Made by a program: the position numbers and the translations under genes
Source of the DNA: Pseudosulfitobacter pseudonitzschiae
Lineage (GTDB): Bacteria; Pseudomonadota; Alphaproteobacteria; Rhodobacterales; Rhodobacteraceae
Direction of reading: 5' to 3'
DNA length: 64,000 bases
Assembly: GCF_002222635.1 (NCBI RefSeq)
Contig: NZ_CP022416.1
Coordinates: 124,001 to 188,000, forward strand
Shown here: positions 17,328-26,691 of the stretch, one piece after another
How the letters are laid out: each line of letters begins with the position of its first letter
Position numbering within the stretch: the stretch's first letter is position 1
Notes under the pieces: generated by a model
The model's database searches: none
Seen by the model: the letters and a program-made list of their open reading frames with translations, nothing else
Told to the model about the DNA's origin: nothing

Positions 17328-18839
17328 ATGGCGCTGTCCGCGCACGAGATTCTTGAGCGTTTCAAAGTCCGGTCTTTGACGCCAAGCGCATATCTTGCGG
17401 CGTGCCTCGAACATATTTCGCTGTTTAATCCAAAGGTAAACGCCCTGACTGCGCTGGACGCAGAACACGCTGTTTCGCAAGCGTCGCAGGCGTCGTTGCG
17501 TTGGAAGGCCGGAACCCCGAAAGGGCTGCTTGACGGGTTGCCCATTGGGGTCAAGGATTTGCAGGACACCAAAGGGCTGCTGACCACGCATGGCAGCAAA
17601 CGCGGACGCGGCAATGTGCCGGATCGGGATTTGCCCATGGTGGCGCGGTTGCGTGATGCGGGTGCTATCATCTTGGCCAAGACAAACGTCCCCGAACTGG
17701 GCGCGGGTGGAAACAGCCGTAATCCGGTTTGGGGGGCAACCGGCAATCCGTTCAATCCTGCCCTGATCGCTGGTGGCTCGTCCGGCGGCTCGGCTGCGGC
17801 GTTGGCTGCCAATCTATTGCCCCTTTGTACCGGTTCGGACACCGGTGGCTCGCTGCGTTTGCCAGCGGCGTTGTGCGGGGTTGTCGGTTATCGCCCATCT
17901 GTCGATGTCATTGCACATCCGACGCGCCCGCTGGGGTGGTCCGGTATTTCGGTGCTGGGGCCGATGGCGCGCACAATGGACGATTTGATTTTGATGTTGA
18001 GTGTGTGTCAGGGACATGATTGCGACGATCCCCTTTCTGCCCCGTCAAACCCTGACCGGTTCGTCTCTTTGCCGCAGGTCGACCTGAAAACCCTGCGGAT
18101 CGGGTTCAGCGAAGATTTTGGCGGCGCGCCGGTGGATCATGCCATCCGCGAGACCTTTCGATCCCGGATCGAGCAACTGCGACCGCATGTCAAAGACTGC
18201 CGACCGGTGGAACTTAATCTGGGCGAAATGGACCGCGTCTTTGATATTTTGCGCGCAGAGAGCTTTGTTGCGGGTTTCGCAGAGGCGCTTAAAACCGCAC
18301 CGGAGGATTTTGGCCATCATATCGCAGAGAACGTCGCGATGGGACAATCCATGACCCTTACCGATAGAAGTTGGGCGCATGCCGAGCAAACACGTATTTT
18401 GCGTAAGTTTAACAGGGTGATGGATGGTTTTGACGTCATATTGCTGCCTACTTCGCCGGTGTCGCCGTTCTCGTGGACGCAATCACATGCGACTGAAATC
18501 GACGGGCAGCCCATGGATGTTTATTACCGCTGGCTTGCGTTGATGTATCGCGGCTCGTTGACGGGTGGTCCGGCGATTACACTGCCTTGCGGCCGCGACC
18601 CTTTTGGTATGCCGTTCGGGCTTCAGATGCTTGGCCCAATGCGGGGAGACGAGGGCCTGTTGGCGGCGGCCAAAGCGATAGAGACCCTGTTTGCCCGAAC
18701 TGCTGAAACCGCCCGCCCGCTTCCCGATCTGACGGCCCTCGCGGCCTCGGATATTGACTTGCGCTCGATCGTGACGCACCCGCCGATCCTAAAGGCATTG
18801 GTGCAGTCGACAACAACTTCCTTAAGAACGGCGGTGTAG
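17328..18839 (+). CDS. Amidase (amidase-signature family)
   Basis: Amide hydrolase of the amidase-signature superfamily. About 503 residues from ATG 17328; a TTG at 17310 would add six. The Ser-cisSer-Lys triad is visible: Lys in GLPIGVKDLQ, cis-Ser in GGSSGGSAAALAAN, nucleophile Ser in GSDTGGSLRLPA. The C-terminus holds the usual GGPAITLPCG. The true substrate is unknown. The stop lies 4 bases before dctM, so the amidase is co-transcribed with a TRAP transporter that probably imports an amide or its acid product. Confidence 0.92.
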   Translation: MALSAHEILERFKVRSLTPSAYLAACLEHISLFNPKVNALTALDAEHAVSQASQASLRWKAGTPKGLLDGLPIGVKDLQDTKGLLTTHGSKRGRGNVPDRDLPMVARLRDAGAIILAKTNVPELGAGGNSRNPVWGATGNPFNPALIAGGSSGGSAAALAANLLPLCTGSDTGGSLRLPAALCGVVGYRPSVDVIAHPTRPLGWSGISVLGPMARTMDDLILMLSVCQGHDCDDPLSAPSNPDRFVSLPQVDLKTLRIGFSEDFGGAPVDHAIRETFRSRIEQLRPHVKDCRPVELNLGEMDRVFDILRAESFVAGFAEALKTAPEDFGHHIAENVAMGQSMTLTDRSWAHAEQTRILRKFNRVMDGFDVILLPTSPVSPFSWTQSHATEIDGQPMDVYYRWLALMYRGSLTGGPAITLPCGRDPFGMPFGLQMLGPMRGDEGLLAAAKAIETLFARTAETARPLPDLTALAASDIDLRSIVTHPPILKALVQSTTTSLRTAV

Positions 18840-18843
18840 TACC

Positions 18844-20127
18844 ATGTGGTTCATCCCGATAATCTTCATCGTCTTTCTGATCAGCGGAACCGCCTTTGCC
18901 TATCTCATGGGCTCCGTCTCGGTTTTGACCTTCGTCGCCGTGGGCAAGAGCCAATACTTGTCGATCATGCCGCAACGCATCTTTGCCCAGCTTGACGTTT
19001 TTGCATTCATGGCAATGCCGCTGTTCATCCTGACCGCAGAAATCATGAGCAGGGCAGGGGTCACACGCAGCCTGATCGACTTTGCGATGTCCGTCGTTGG
19101 TCGGTTTCGGGGTGGGCTTGGCCATGTTAACATTCTGACGAGCGTGTTTTTTGCCGGAATCTCGGGTTCAGCCATTGCAGACAGCGCCGCGTTGTCACGC
19201 ACTTTTGTGCCAGAGATGAAAGCACGCGGCTATGACCCATATTATGCAGGTGCCATCACGGCGGCCTCGTCGATGATCGGGCCGATCATTCCTCCGTCGA
19301 TTATCATGATCATCTACGGCGGCCTGACGGGCGCGTCCGTTGCCGCCTTGTTCATAGCGGGCGTCGTGCCAGGGTTGTTGCTGGCAGCGGCTCTAATGCT
19401 GCTGAATGCAGTGATTGCCAACATAAAGGGACATCCCGGCGGAAAGTCGGATGATCTGCCTAAGTTCTTGCCCAGCCTGCTGCACGCAGCCCCAGCATTG
19501 TGCCTGCCTGCGGTGATCCTTGGTGCTTTGGTGTTTGGGCTGGCGACCCCAACAGAAGGTTCGGCCATCGCCGTTCTGGTCGCGCTGATAGCTGGCCAAT
19601 ACTACAAGGGGCTGAATTGGAGAATGATCTTTGACGCGGTCGAGGCGACTGCCAAGATGACCGGAACAATCTTCATCATCCTCGCCGCGATCTCTGTGCT
19701 GGGCTATCTGGCCGGACAACTGGGCTGGTCGCAAGCTCTGGCCAACTGGGTGGAATCCTTTGGGCTGACGGATACGAAATACCTGTTCTTCTTGGTGGTT
19801 ATTTTCTTGATTGCCGGAATGTTCATGGACACGCCTGTGGCACTGACCCTGCTGATCCCGCTTTTTGCGCCTCAAGCCTTGGCGCAGGGAATCAGCCCGA
19901 TCCATCTGGGGATTGTGCTGTGCTTTAACCTTTGTGTGGGGCTGATTACGCCGCCGCTCGGCAAATGCCTTGTGGTTGTGTCGGCTCTGACAAACCTCAA
20001 TTACTGGCGGCTGGCTTACGCTGCGCTGCCTTTCATTGCCGTGCAGATCCTGCTGCTGCTGGCGCTGGTCTATTGGCCCGCGCTGAGCCTTACGTTGCCG
20101 CAGATGTTCGGCTTTTCGGTGAACTGA
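18844..20127 (+). CDS. dctM: TRAP transporter large permease (DctM-type)
   Basis: Large membrane subunit of a second TRAP system, 427 residues, standard length. Family motifs: MPLFILTAEIMSRAGVTR, FAGISGSAIADSAALSR, GAITAASSMIGPIIPPSI and CVGLITPPLGKCLVVVS. The gene order here is amidase, dctM, dctP, dctQ, unlike the first TRAP operon (P-Q-M). The ATG is 4 bases after the amidase stop. Confidence 0.94.
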   Translation: MWFIPIIFIVFLISGTAFAYLMGSVSVLTFVAVGKSQYLSIMPQRIFAQLDVFAFMAMPLFILTAEIMSRAGVTRSLIDFAMSVVGRFRGGLGHVNILTSVFFAGISGSAIADSAALSRTFVPEMKARGYDPYYAGAITAASSMIGPIIPPSIIMIIYGGLTGASVAALFIAGVVPGLLLAAALMLLNAVIANIKGHPGGKSDDLPKFLPSLLHAAPALCLPAVILGALVFGLATPTEGSAIAVLVALIAGQYYKGLNWRMIFDAVEATAKMTGTIFIILAAISVLGYLAGQLGWSQALANWVESFGLTDTKYLFFLVVIFLIAGMFMDTPVALTLLIPLFAPQALAQGISPIHLGIVLCFNLCVGLITPPLGKCLVVVSALTNLNYWRLAYAALPFIAVQILLLLALVYWPALSLTLPQMFGFSVN

Positions 20128-20148
20128 ACCAATAAGGGAGGACTACTT

Positions 20149-21123
20149 ATGAAACTGAAATCACTGACGCTGGCCGCACTTCTGGCCATGGCGGTCCCAG
20201 CCGTCGCAGAGGTAAAAATTGCGCTGGATGGAAAACCTGATCTGGAACAATCGGGCTCTTACAATTGGAGTTATGCTTTTGCCAACGCGCTGACAGAGGC
20301 CGGTATGGAGGTGCGTGAAATGCCACGCGACTCGGTTGGGAACGAGGCCGAGAAATTCGACCAGATTTCCACCGGACTGCTGGAAGTGTCCTTGTCGGAC
20401 GTGCGCGCCATCGCGCAAATCGATCCGTTCGTCTATGGCGTGCGGTTGCCCTATATCTTTGACGATGCGGCGCATATGGATCGGGCGCTGGCAGCGGGAA
20501 AGGTCTTTGATCGGCTGAACGCGAAACTGGCTGCGCAGGATGCGATGGTCGCGGCTTTTGTGCCCATCGGACCATCCTCGGGGATCATCACCACTACCAA
20601 AGCCGTCCGCGCCCCTGCGGACATGGCCGACCTGCGCATGCGGGCGCTGGATGACGCACAAATCGCCATGTATCAGGCTTGGGGTTCAACGGGCACCATC
20701 GTGCCTTGGGGTGAAGTGCCTGCAGGCTTGCAAACCGGTGTGATCGATGGCTACCTCAACTCGCCTTTCGTACCTGTAATTTTTGGTCAGACCGACTTTG
20801 TCAGGAACTTTTCGGATGCGGGTGTGATTATCCCGATGCGGGCCATTTTGTTCTCGAAGTTGTGGTATGATGGATTGTCCGATGACGATCGCGCGACGGT
20901 GGATGCGGCCGTGGTCACCGCAGATGCTGCAAACCGCGCATGGCTTGCCCAAGCATCAGAATCCGGGCTGGCTGCGCTTGAGGAGAAGGGTGTGACCGTA
21001 CAGCGCCTGACCGCAGAAGAGCGTGCTGTGTTCCGTGAGGCATCCAAAGCGGTTTACGACTCTGACCTGATGCCAAGCGAAGACGTCAAAATCTGGACGG
21101 AATTGTCCGACAGCAACCGCTAA
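20149..21123 (+). CDS. dctP: TRAP transporter substrate-binding protein (DctP-type)
   Basis: Periplasmic receptor of 324 residues with Sec signal MKLKSLTLAALLAMAVPAVAE. DctP-family features: QISTGLLEVSLSDVRAIAQ, the conserved region ADLRMRALDDAQIAMYQAWGS, and GLQTGVIDGYLNSPF. GGGAGGA precedes the ATG. It belongs to the amidase operon; the ligand is probably an organic acid or amide related to the amidase substrate (inference). Confidence 0.92.
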   Translation: MKLKSLTLAALLAMAVPAVAEVKIALDGKPDLEQSGSYNWSYAFANALTEAGMEVREMPRDSVGNEAEKFDQISTGLLEVSLSDVRAIAQIDPFVYGVRLPYIFDDAAHMDRALAAGKVFDRLNAKLAAQDAMVAAFVPIGPSSGIITTTKAVRAPADMADLRMRALDDAQIAMYQAWGSTGTIVPWGEVPAGLQTGVIDGYLNSPFVPVIFGQTDFVRNFSDAGVIIPMRAILFSKLWYDGLSDDDRATVDAAVVTADAANRAWLAQASESGLAALEEKGVTVQRLTAEERAVFREASKAVYDSDLMPSEDVKIWTELSDSNR

Positions 21124-21177
21124 ACAAAAACAGCCGGGTTTCTGGCGAAGCCCGGCACTTACAGTGGAGATAGGCAC

Positions 21178-21705
21178 ATGCGCCACGCCATCGTCTTAGC
21201 AAGCAACAGCGTTCACGAAGTTACGCGGCGCATCGCGGTTCTGGCCGTTTGCCTGATGTTTCTCACCGTTATGTTGCAGATCATTGCCCGCTACATCTTT
21301 TCCGCGCCACCGATCTGGACCGAAGATGTCGCCCGCTATGCGATGGTCTGGACGGGCTTGCTGGGGGCAACGATGTCTTTCAAGACACGTTCGGACGCCG
21401 TGCTGATGCAAAGTATTTTTCCCCGTCCTCCGCACGTTCTGGCGGTTCTGGCCGAAGCGATCCAAAGCGCTGCCGTGCTGATTTTTGTCCTGCCGGTGGT
21501 TTATTTCTGCTTCATGGGCCTGCGCGGCGGGTTTTCAAAAGGATATCTCGCCAGACAATCAGGGCTTACGACTGACACGCTTGGCATCCCGATGGTCTGG
21601 ATTTCGGTATCGGTTCCGTTGGCGATGCTGATCATTCTGTTGCATCTTGCGGCGAGATGGGCCGACAATACCGTCATCGAAAGCACCGAAACACATCTGG
21701 ACTGA
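21178..21705 (+). CDS. dctQ: TRAP transporter small permease (DctQ-type)
   Basis: 175-residue four-helix subunit. DctQ features: QIIARYIFSAPPIWTEDVARYAMVWTGLLGA, then a Phe-Lys-Thr-Arg segment at the loop where the family carries its conserved basic motif. It is the last gene of the amidase/TRAP operon, 54 bases after dctP. Confidence 0.88.
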   Translation: MRHAIVLASNSVHEVTRRIAVLAVCLMFLTVMLQIIARYIFSAPPIWTEDVARYAMVWTGLLGATMSFKTRSDAVLMQSIFPRPPHVLAVLAEAIQSAAVLIFVLPVVYFCFMGLRGGFSKGYLARQSGLTTDTLGIPMVWISVSVPLAMLIILLHLAARWADNTVIESTETHLD

Positions 21706-22143
21706 GCGACTGCCGACCGGGCCCGTTCATATCGCTTGATACCGGCCCATTAGCGCCACTGACCAATGATCTGGAAGCCTGCCCAACAGAACGGGTGTTG
21801 AAATTCGGGGAGTGACACGCTTTCCTCAAGTGCCGCCGCCGCTCGGCGTATGCTCTGCCCGCCGGAACGGTCCGAGCGGGCAAAGACCTCTTGCTTGACG
21901 AAAGGCAAAGGGCAAAATCGGCACCGCCAAGGGTGGCACCAAAAGCTTCGACTTTCAGGTCGGTGGGGGTCTCGTCGACCAAGACGCCGCAGCGCAAAGT
22001 CGAAAACTTTGCGCAAGTCCGGCTCAACCTCGGACGCACCGTCACTGAACGGACCGACAGATAAAGCGACCCGCCCAAAACCTGAATCGCGGGGATTCCC
22101 ACACGCATGATTTTGTGATTCATCCTGTTTGGGAGGATGGATC
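21706..22143. other. Gene-free region before IS630 element
   Basis: About 440 bases between dctQ and the IS630 transposase start. The minus-strand frames are not protein-like and no intact gene is supported. It must contain the left end of the IS element, but I could not find a convincing pair of terminal repeats. Confidence 0.5.
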
Positions 22144-22530
22144 ATGTCAGCACCTTTGCCAGACGCGCTTCGGGCGCGGTTTCAGCGATACATTGAGGAA
22201 GGGTTAAGCGGTCGCGCGGCGGCATTGCGCTTGAAACTCTCGCCCGCCACGGGAGCGCGGTGGGCGCTTGCGATCCGGCGGACCGGCCGGGCAGAGGCAG
22301 CTCCGCAGGGCCGACCAAAAGGCCGGGGCAAGCTGGACCCGCATCGGAGCTTCTTTGCTGAAATCATCGAGCAAGATGGAGACATCACGATGCCCGAGCT
22401 GAGTGCAGCCCTGTTTGACGCAACGAGTGTTCAGGCGCACCCCAACGCCATCGGTAAGTTCCTTCGCAAGCTGGGCTATACGTATAAAAAAAATCGCTGG
22501 TCGCCACCGAACGCCGCCGTGCCAAGGTAA
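22144..22530 (+). CDS. IS630 transposase, orfA (N-terminal HTH part)
   Basis: 128-residue product from ATG 22144 with GGGAGGATGG upstream. It carries the N-terminal helix-turn-helix DNA-binding region (LSGRAAALRLKLSPATGARWALAIR) and the winged segment up to GYTYKK. In the zero frame it ends with a short unrelated tail. A -1 shift on A8 at 22486-22493 continues into orfB as YKKKSLVATERRRAKVR, the usual IS630 sequence at this place. Confidence 0.85.
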   Translation: MSAPLPDALRARFQRYIEEGLSGRAAALRLKLSPATGARWALAIRRTGRAEAAPQGRPKGRGKLDPHRSFFAEIIEQDGDITMPELSAALFDATSVQAHPNAIGKFLRKLGYTYKKNRWSPPNAAVPR

Positions 22531-23102
22531 GGCGACAGCGCGAAGACTGGTTCAAGCAGCGCCTCCCAGCCGTATCGAAGCACCCGGAACGCGTTGTCTT
22601 TATTGACGAAACATCCGTGAAGACGAACCTGACGCGGCAGCGGGGATGGGCCCCTTGCGGCAACCGCCTGATTATGGACACCCCCTTCGGCTCATGGGGC
22701 ACCCAGACCTTCATAGCCGGACTGAGTGCCGACGCGATGATCGCCCCCTGGGTGATCAAAGGGGCCATGGATGGCGCGGCCTTCGCCGCTTACGTTGAAA
22801 AGGTGCTGGTGCCGGAACTCTCACCCGGAACCGTCGTCATTCTGGACAATCTCGCCACGCACAAGAATGCCGAAGCGGAAAAAGCATTGCGCAAGGCAGG
22901 GTGCTGGTTCCTGTTCTTGCCGCCCTACAGTCCCGACCTCAACCCCATCGAAATGGCGTTCTCAAAGCTCAAAGCACACCTGCGCCGGATCGGAGCGCGA
23001 ACATTCACCGACATGTTCAACGCAATCGCCGAGATCTGCGACCTCTACTCTCCCGACGAGTGCTGGAATTACTTCACGGCTGCCGGATATGTCGCAGGTT
23101 AA
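22488..23102 (+). CDS. IS630 transposase, orfB (DDE catalytic part)
   Basis: C-terminal portion reached by frameshift; no start codon is expected. Catalytic residues: Asp in VVFIDETSVK, Asp in VVILDNLATHKN, Glu in SPDLNPIEMAF. All are intact, so the transposase could be active if the shift occurs. Coordinates begin at the AAA where the frames join. Confidence 0.85.
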   Translation, partial: KKSLVATERRRAKVRRQREDWFKQRLPAVSKHPERVVFIDETSVKTNLTRQRGWAPCGNRLIMDTPFGSWGTQTFIAGLSADAMIAPWVIKGAMDGAAFAAYVEKVLVPELSPGTVVILDNLATHKNAEAEKALRKAGCWFLFLPPYSPDLNPIEMAFSKLKAHLRRIGARTFTDMFNAIAEICDLYSPDECWNYFTAAGYVAG

Positions 23103-23289
23103 AGGCAGGACGCTTTAGGCCAGCGCATCGGGATCATCAGTGTTCGTAATCCCGGTCAGCAGCCGCACCATCCAGTCCCGGGCCGGTTGTCTTGAAAGCT
23201 TCCAGTTTTGGTAACTTCATTGTGCTGTAGAAAAATGCGTGTTTTACTGAGGTTTCTCGCGGCAATTGAACCAAGGGAGTTCACAGGAC

Positions 23290-24978
23290 ATGCCAGATAA
23301 AGAAAATTTAGATGAAATGCATCAGTCGCGAAGCGACCCTGACGCAATCACATTTGACACCGACTATGAACTTGGCCAGGACAATATTCGACCGTTCGGA
23401 CTTGATATTCACAACCCTGTTTTTGTGATTTCGGGCGGCGCGATAGTTCTTTTCGTTGTTGTCGCACTGCTGAATCAACAAGCCACAGCAGACCTGTTCG
23501 GCTGGCTGCGTCCGTGGCTTACCAGCACGTTTGACTGGTTTTTGATGATGTCGGTGAACATCATTTTTCTCTTTTGCATCGCGTTGGCCATCTCGCCACT
23601 GGGCAAGGTCAGGATTGGCGGGCAGTCGGCCACGCCGGACTATGGCTACCTGTCTTGGATCGCGATGCTGTTCTCTGCCGGTATGGGTATCGGCCTTTTG
23701 TTCTTCTCGGTTTTGGAGCCGATGTATTATTCTCTGCCCGAACTGAATGCGCTCCCGCTTGGGGTTAATCCGATCAACGAAGACGGCACAATCGGGAATT
23801 CGGGGCTTGCCGCTACCGTCTTTCACTGGGGTTTCTCTGCTTGGGCGGTCTACGTTGTGGTCGCGCTGAGCCTTGCCATTTTCGCCTATAATCTCGGTCT
23901 GCCACTGACGCTGCGCTCGGCCTTCTATCCTGTTCTGGGTGAACGGGTCTGGGGCTGGTGGGGCCATTCGATCGATATTCTTGCGGTTTTTGCCACCCTC
24001 TTCGGTCTGACAACGACGCTGGGTCTGGGGGCGCAGCAGATCGCTGCGGGCCTGACCGATGTGTTTGGCATCGAAATGGGGCAGAGCGGGATCGTTATCC
24101 TGATTATCGTCATCACCATCGCCGCACTTGTTTCGGTCTTGCTGGGAATGGACGCGGGCGTCAAGCGGTTGGCCGAGTTGAATATGTGGCTGGCCCTTGC
24201 TCTTTTCCTCTTTGTTCTGATCGTCGGGCCCACGTGGGTTCTTTTGGGCCGGTTCGGCGGAACCATGGTGGAATACGTGACCAACTACGCTGCCTTGTCC
24301 AACCCGTTCGGGCGTGAAGACACCGGCTATATGCATGGCTGGACAACCTTCTATTGGGCGTGGTGGATTGCATGGTCGCCGTTCGTTGGCATGTTCATCG
24401 CCCGCGTTTCGCGGGGCCGGACCGTCCGCGAATTCATCATCTGCGTGCTGCTTTTGCCGTCGCTGGTCTGTGCGCTCTGGATGAGCGTTTTTGGCGGCAT
24501 GGCGCTGGAGCAACTGGCATCCGGTTATGAGGGGGCCAAGGAGGTCGTCGTTGCATACCGCCCTGAACTTTCGTTCTTTCGTATGATTGACCAGTTCCCG
24601 CTTTATAATATTGTGGCGCCGATCTGTCTGGTCCTGATCGTGGTTTTCTTTGTCACCTCGTCGGATTCCGGTTCGTTGGTCATTGATACGATCACTGCGG
24701 GCGGCAAGATGGATGCGCCCGTGGCGCAGCGCGTATTCTGGTGTACCTTTGAAGGCTTGGTTGCCATCGCCCTTTTGCTGGGCGGCGGGTTGAATGCGCT
24801 TCAGGGTGCAGCGGTGTCTATGGGCATACCCTTCACGCTGGTGGTGCTGGCCATGTGCTATTGTCTGTTTCTGGCGCTACGCTCGGAAAACCGTCTTTTG
24901 GGCCAGCCGGATGGCTCAGCCGTCACGCCGCCGCATGAGGTGGAGCACAACGAGCCACCACGAGGCGATCACTGGTAA
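23290..24978 (+). CDS. BCCT family betaine/carnitine/choline transporter
   Basis: Sodium- or proton-coupled importer of quaternary ammonium compounds or related osmolytes. The 562 residues have about 12 helices. Hallmarks: AGMGIGLLFFSVLEPMYY, HWGFSAWAVYVVVALSLA, and the Trp-rich signature GWTTFYWAWWIAWSPFVGMF followed by ISRGRTVREF-like FIARVSRGRTVREF. The ATG at 23290 is chosen; a TTG at 23266 is possible. It is followed by a strong hairpin terminator. Substrate (glycine betaine, DMSP, choline) cannot be decided from sequence alone. Confidence 0.94.
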   Translation: MPDKENLDEMHQSRSDPDAITFDTDYELGQDNIRPFGLDIHNPVFVISGGAIVLFVVVALLNQQATADLFGWLRPWLTSTFDWFLMMSVNIIFLFCIALAISPLGKVRIGGQSATPDYGYLSWIAMLFSAGMGIGLLFFSVLEPMYYSLPELNALPLGVNPINEDGTIGNSGLAATVFHWGFSAWAVYVVVALSLAIFAYNLGLPLTLRSAFYPVLGERVWGWWGHSIDILAVFATLFGLTTTLGLGAQQIAAGLTDVFGIEMGQSGIVILIIVITIAALVSVLLGMDAGVKRLAELNMWLALALFLFVLIVGPTWVLLGRFGGTMVEYVTNYAALSNPFGREDTGYMHGWTTFYWAWWIAWSPFVGMFIARVSRGRTVREFIICVLLLPSLVCALWMSVFGGMALEQLASGYEGAKEVVVAYRPELSFFRMIDQFPLYNIVAPICLVLIVVFFVTSSDSGSLVIDTITAGGKMDAPVAQRVFWCTFEGLVAIALLLGGGLNALQGAAVSMGIPFTLVVLAMCYCLFLALRSENRLLGQPDGSAVTPPHEVEHNEPPRGDHW

Positions 24979-24985
24979 CACAGAA

Positions 24986-25025
24986 CGAAAGCACCCCGCC
25001 GTATGACTGCGGCGGGGTGCTTTCG
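24986..25025 (+). terminator. Strong hairpin terminator after BCCT gene
   Basis: Perfect 16-bp stem (CGAAAGCACCCCGCCG / CGGCGGGGTGCTTTCG) with an 8-base loop, starting 7 bases after the BCCT stop. The distal arm ends GCTTTCG and no longer T run follows, but the stem strength and position fit factor-independent termination. Confidence 0.82.
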
Positions 25026-25142
25026 CATTGAGCAGTTTGAAACCCCTGCCCTTGATCCGAGACACTGCGGTTTTAGTGACCATGTCACCGTCGATCGGGG
25101 CAATATCGTGGCACACGTCTCCATCAATTGTGGAGAATTGCT

Positions 25143-26357
25143 ATGAACACCTCTCATCACCGTCCTGCCGACACATGGTCACCGCTTTACTTTCTTGCCT
25201 CGCTCGGGCCGGGGGGTCTTGCCGTCACGTTTTTCATGTTCCTGATGTTCTGGGTGCCGCACCCGGGTCAGCCGGTGCCGGTTTTCGAACACATCATGAG
25301 CGCTTTCACCAGCGGTGGACTGCCGTTGAAAGCTGCTATCCTTTTGGCTGTCACCGGCATCGCCGGTTTCGTATTTCTCAACATCAAGATGTTGATCTGG
25401 AACCTGACGCGCTTTTCGCAATTCCGGAAAACGGAAAGCTATACCAAGTTGGTTAACTCCAACGGTGAAACCCAGCTTTTGGCTATGCCACTGGCGCTGG
25501 CGATGACTGTAAACGCGGGCTTTATCGTCGGGCTGGTCTTTGTGCCGGGGCTGTGGGGCGTGGTCGAATACCTCTTCCCGTTGGCAATGATTGCTTTCGC
25601 GTTGGTCGCCTACCTCGCATTCCGTCAGATCGGAAATTTTCTGGGCCGTGTCCTGAGTGACGGCGGCATTTTCGACGTCTCGGCGAACAATTCCTTTGCG
25701 CAGCTTTTGCCAGCCTTCGCGCTGTCAATGACCGCTGTCGGCATGGCTGCGCCTGCCGCGATGAGCACCGTGCCGCTGACGGTCGGCGTCTCGATGATCC
25801 TGTCGATCATGCTTGGCACGGTTGCGGGGCTCTACGCTCTGGTTGCGGCGATCACGGCCTTCAATTCGATGCTGCATCACGGCACCGCAAAGGAAAGCGC
25901 ACCGACCCTGATGATCGTTGTGCCTATCCTGACGGTTATCGGGATCATGACCATGCGGCAAGAGCACGGGTTGCACACGACGTTCGCCGCGCCTAGCGGA
26001 GTCGCCGATAACCTTCTGCTGACAACGACGATCCTTGCAATTCAGATTGTCTTCCTCGCGCTTGGTCTTTTGGTGCTGCGCCGTCAGAAATACGCCGACG
26101 CTTACCTGCGTGGGAATGGCAACTCGGCGGGCGCTTACGCGTTGGTCTGTCCGGGTGTTGCGCTTAGCGTCATGCTGCAATTCTGGATCAACAAGGGTCT
26201 CGTCAGTGCGGGTCTGATTGCAAAATTCGGCATCGCCTATTGGTCATTCACATCGCTGGCCATCGCAAGTCAGGTCGCCATGATCGTACTGGTCTTTTTC
26301 CTGAACCACCGGCATTTCGCGGGTCGCGCGCGCATGCAGTCTGTTCCTGCTGAATAA
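25143..26357 (+). CDS. Polytopic membrane protein, possibly TsoY family
   Basis: 404-residue protein with about ten hydrophobic helices and no recognised catalytic motif. The opening (YFLASLGPGGLAVTFFMFLM, then FWVPHPGQPVPVFEH) matches my recollection of a marine-bacterial family labelled TsoY, some members of which are selenoproteins; that name is uncertain. No in-frame TGA is present, so this copy is not a selenoprotein. ATG 25143 follows GGAGA. It is separated from the BCCT gene by a strong terminator, so it has its own promoter. Function unknown; transporter-like topology. Confidence 0.7.
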   Translation: MNTSHHRPADTWSPLYFLASLGPGGLAVTFFMFLMFWVPHPGQPVPVFEHIMSAFTSGGLPLKAAILLAVTGIAGFVFLNIKMLIWNLTRFSQFRKTESYTKLVNSNGETQLLAMPLALAMTVNAGFIVGLVFVPGLWGVVEYLFPLAMIAFALVAYLAFRQIGNFLGRVLSDGGIFDVSANNSFAQLLPAFALSMTAVGMAAPAAMSTVPLTVGVSMILSIMLGTVAGLYALVAAITAFNSMLHHGTAKESAPTLMIVVPILTVIGIMTMRQEHGLHTTFAAPSGVADNLLLTTTILAIQIVFLALGLLVLRRQKYADAYLRGNGNSAGAYALVCPGVALSVMLQFWINKGLVSAGLIAKFGIAYWSFTSLAIASQVAMIVLVFFLNHRHFAGRARMQSVPAE

Positions 26358-26691
26358 TGTGCAACCGGTCTCCCGGTTCGAAAGAGCCGGGAGCATGGAC
26401 GGCGCCATGCAAACGCGGGCAAGACAAAGCGGGACGGTTAAAAACGGTTTTCGCTGCAACGCGCGATTACTGATGCCAGAGGTGTAACCCGGTCGGCACC
26501 GGAAGGTGCCATGGGTGGAATGTCGCGCTGCGGAGGGTCAGAACTGTATGCCGGTCACGGCGGCCATTCTGTCAGAGCAGGTGATTTCAGTTCGTTCTGT
26601 TGGCTCATGGCGATCCCGATTTCAGACATGCAATCACCGAAAGGGATCGACAGGCCCCTTCCCAACAGTTCGGGAAGATGACCAACATTTT
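26358..26691. other. Intergenic region with one hairpin
   Basis: About 330 bases between convergent genes. A stem CTCCCGGTTC / GAGCCGGGAG closed by a GAAA tetraloop lies at 26370-26393, 13 bases after the stop of the membrane protein gene, and may act as a terminator. Nothing else is seen. Confidence 0.5.
26370..26393 (+). terminator. GAAA-tetraloop hairpin
   Basis: Ten-base-pair stem with one G-U pair and a GNRA loop just after the stop at 26357; no T tract follows. Likely 3' end structure of the upstream transcript. Confidence 0.5.

Larger units (their letters stand above)
22144..23102 (+). mobile_element. IS630-family insertion sequence (coding part)
   Basis: Two overlapping frames together encode a full IS630 transposase joined at an A8 run (22486-22493). 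The catalytic DDE triad is complete (IDETS, LDNLATHKN, DLNPIE). Terminal repeats and TA target duplications were not identified, so element ends are unknown and only the coding span is given. Confidence 0.85.

Noticed and set aside
21990-22030. NnrR-like TTGCG sequence near the IS630 element
   Set aside because: TTGCGCAAGTCC lacks the second half-site at the correct spacing; resemblance to the nirK and norC boxes is limited to TTGCG and AAGTCCG.
22090-23160. Terminal inverted repeats of the IS630 element
   Set aside because: Only a TCCTG core could be matched between the two ends, too short to define the element.
23308-24513. 401-codon minus-strand frame opposite the BCCT gene
   Set aside because: Arg/Gln/Asn-rich shadow with no membrane segments or domain.
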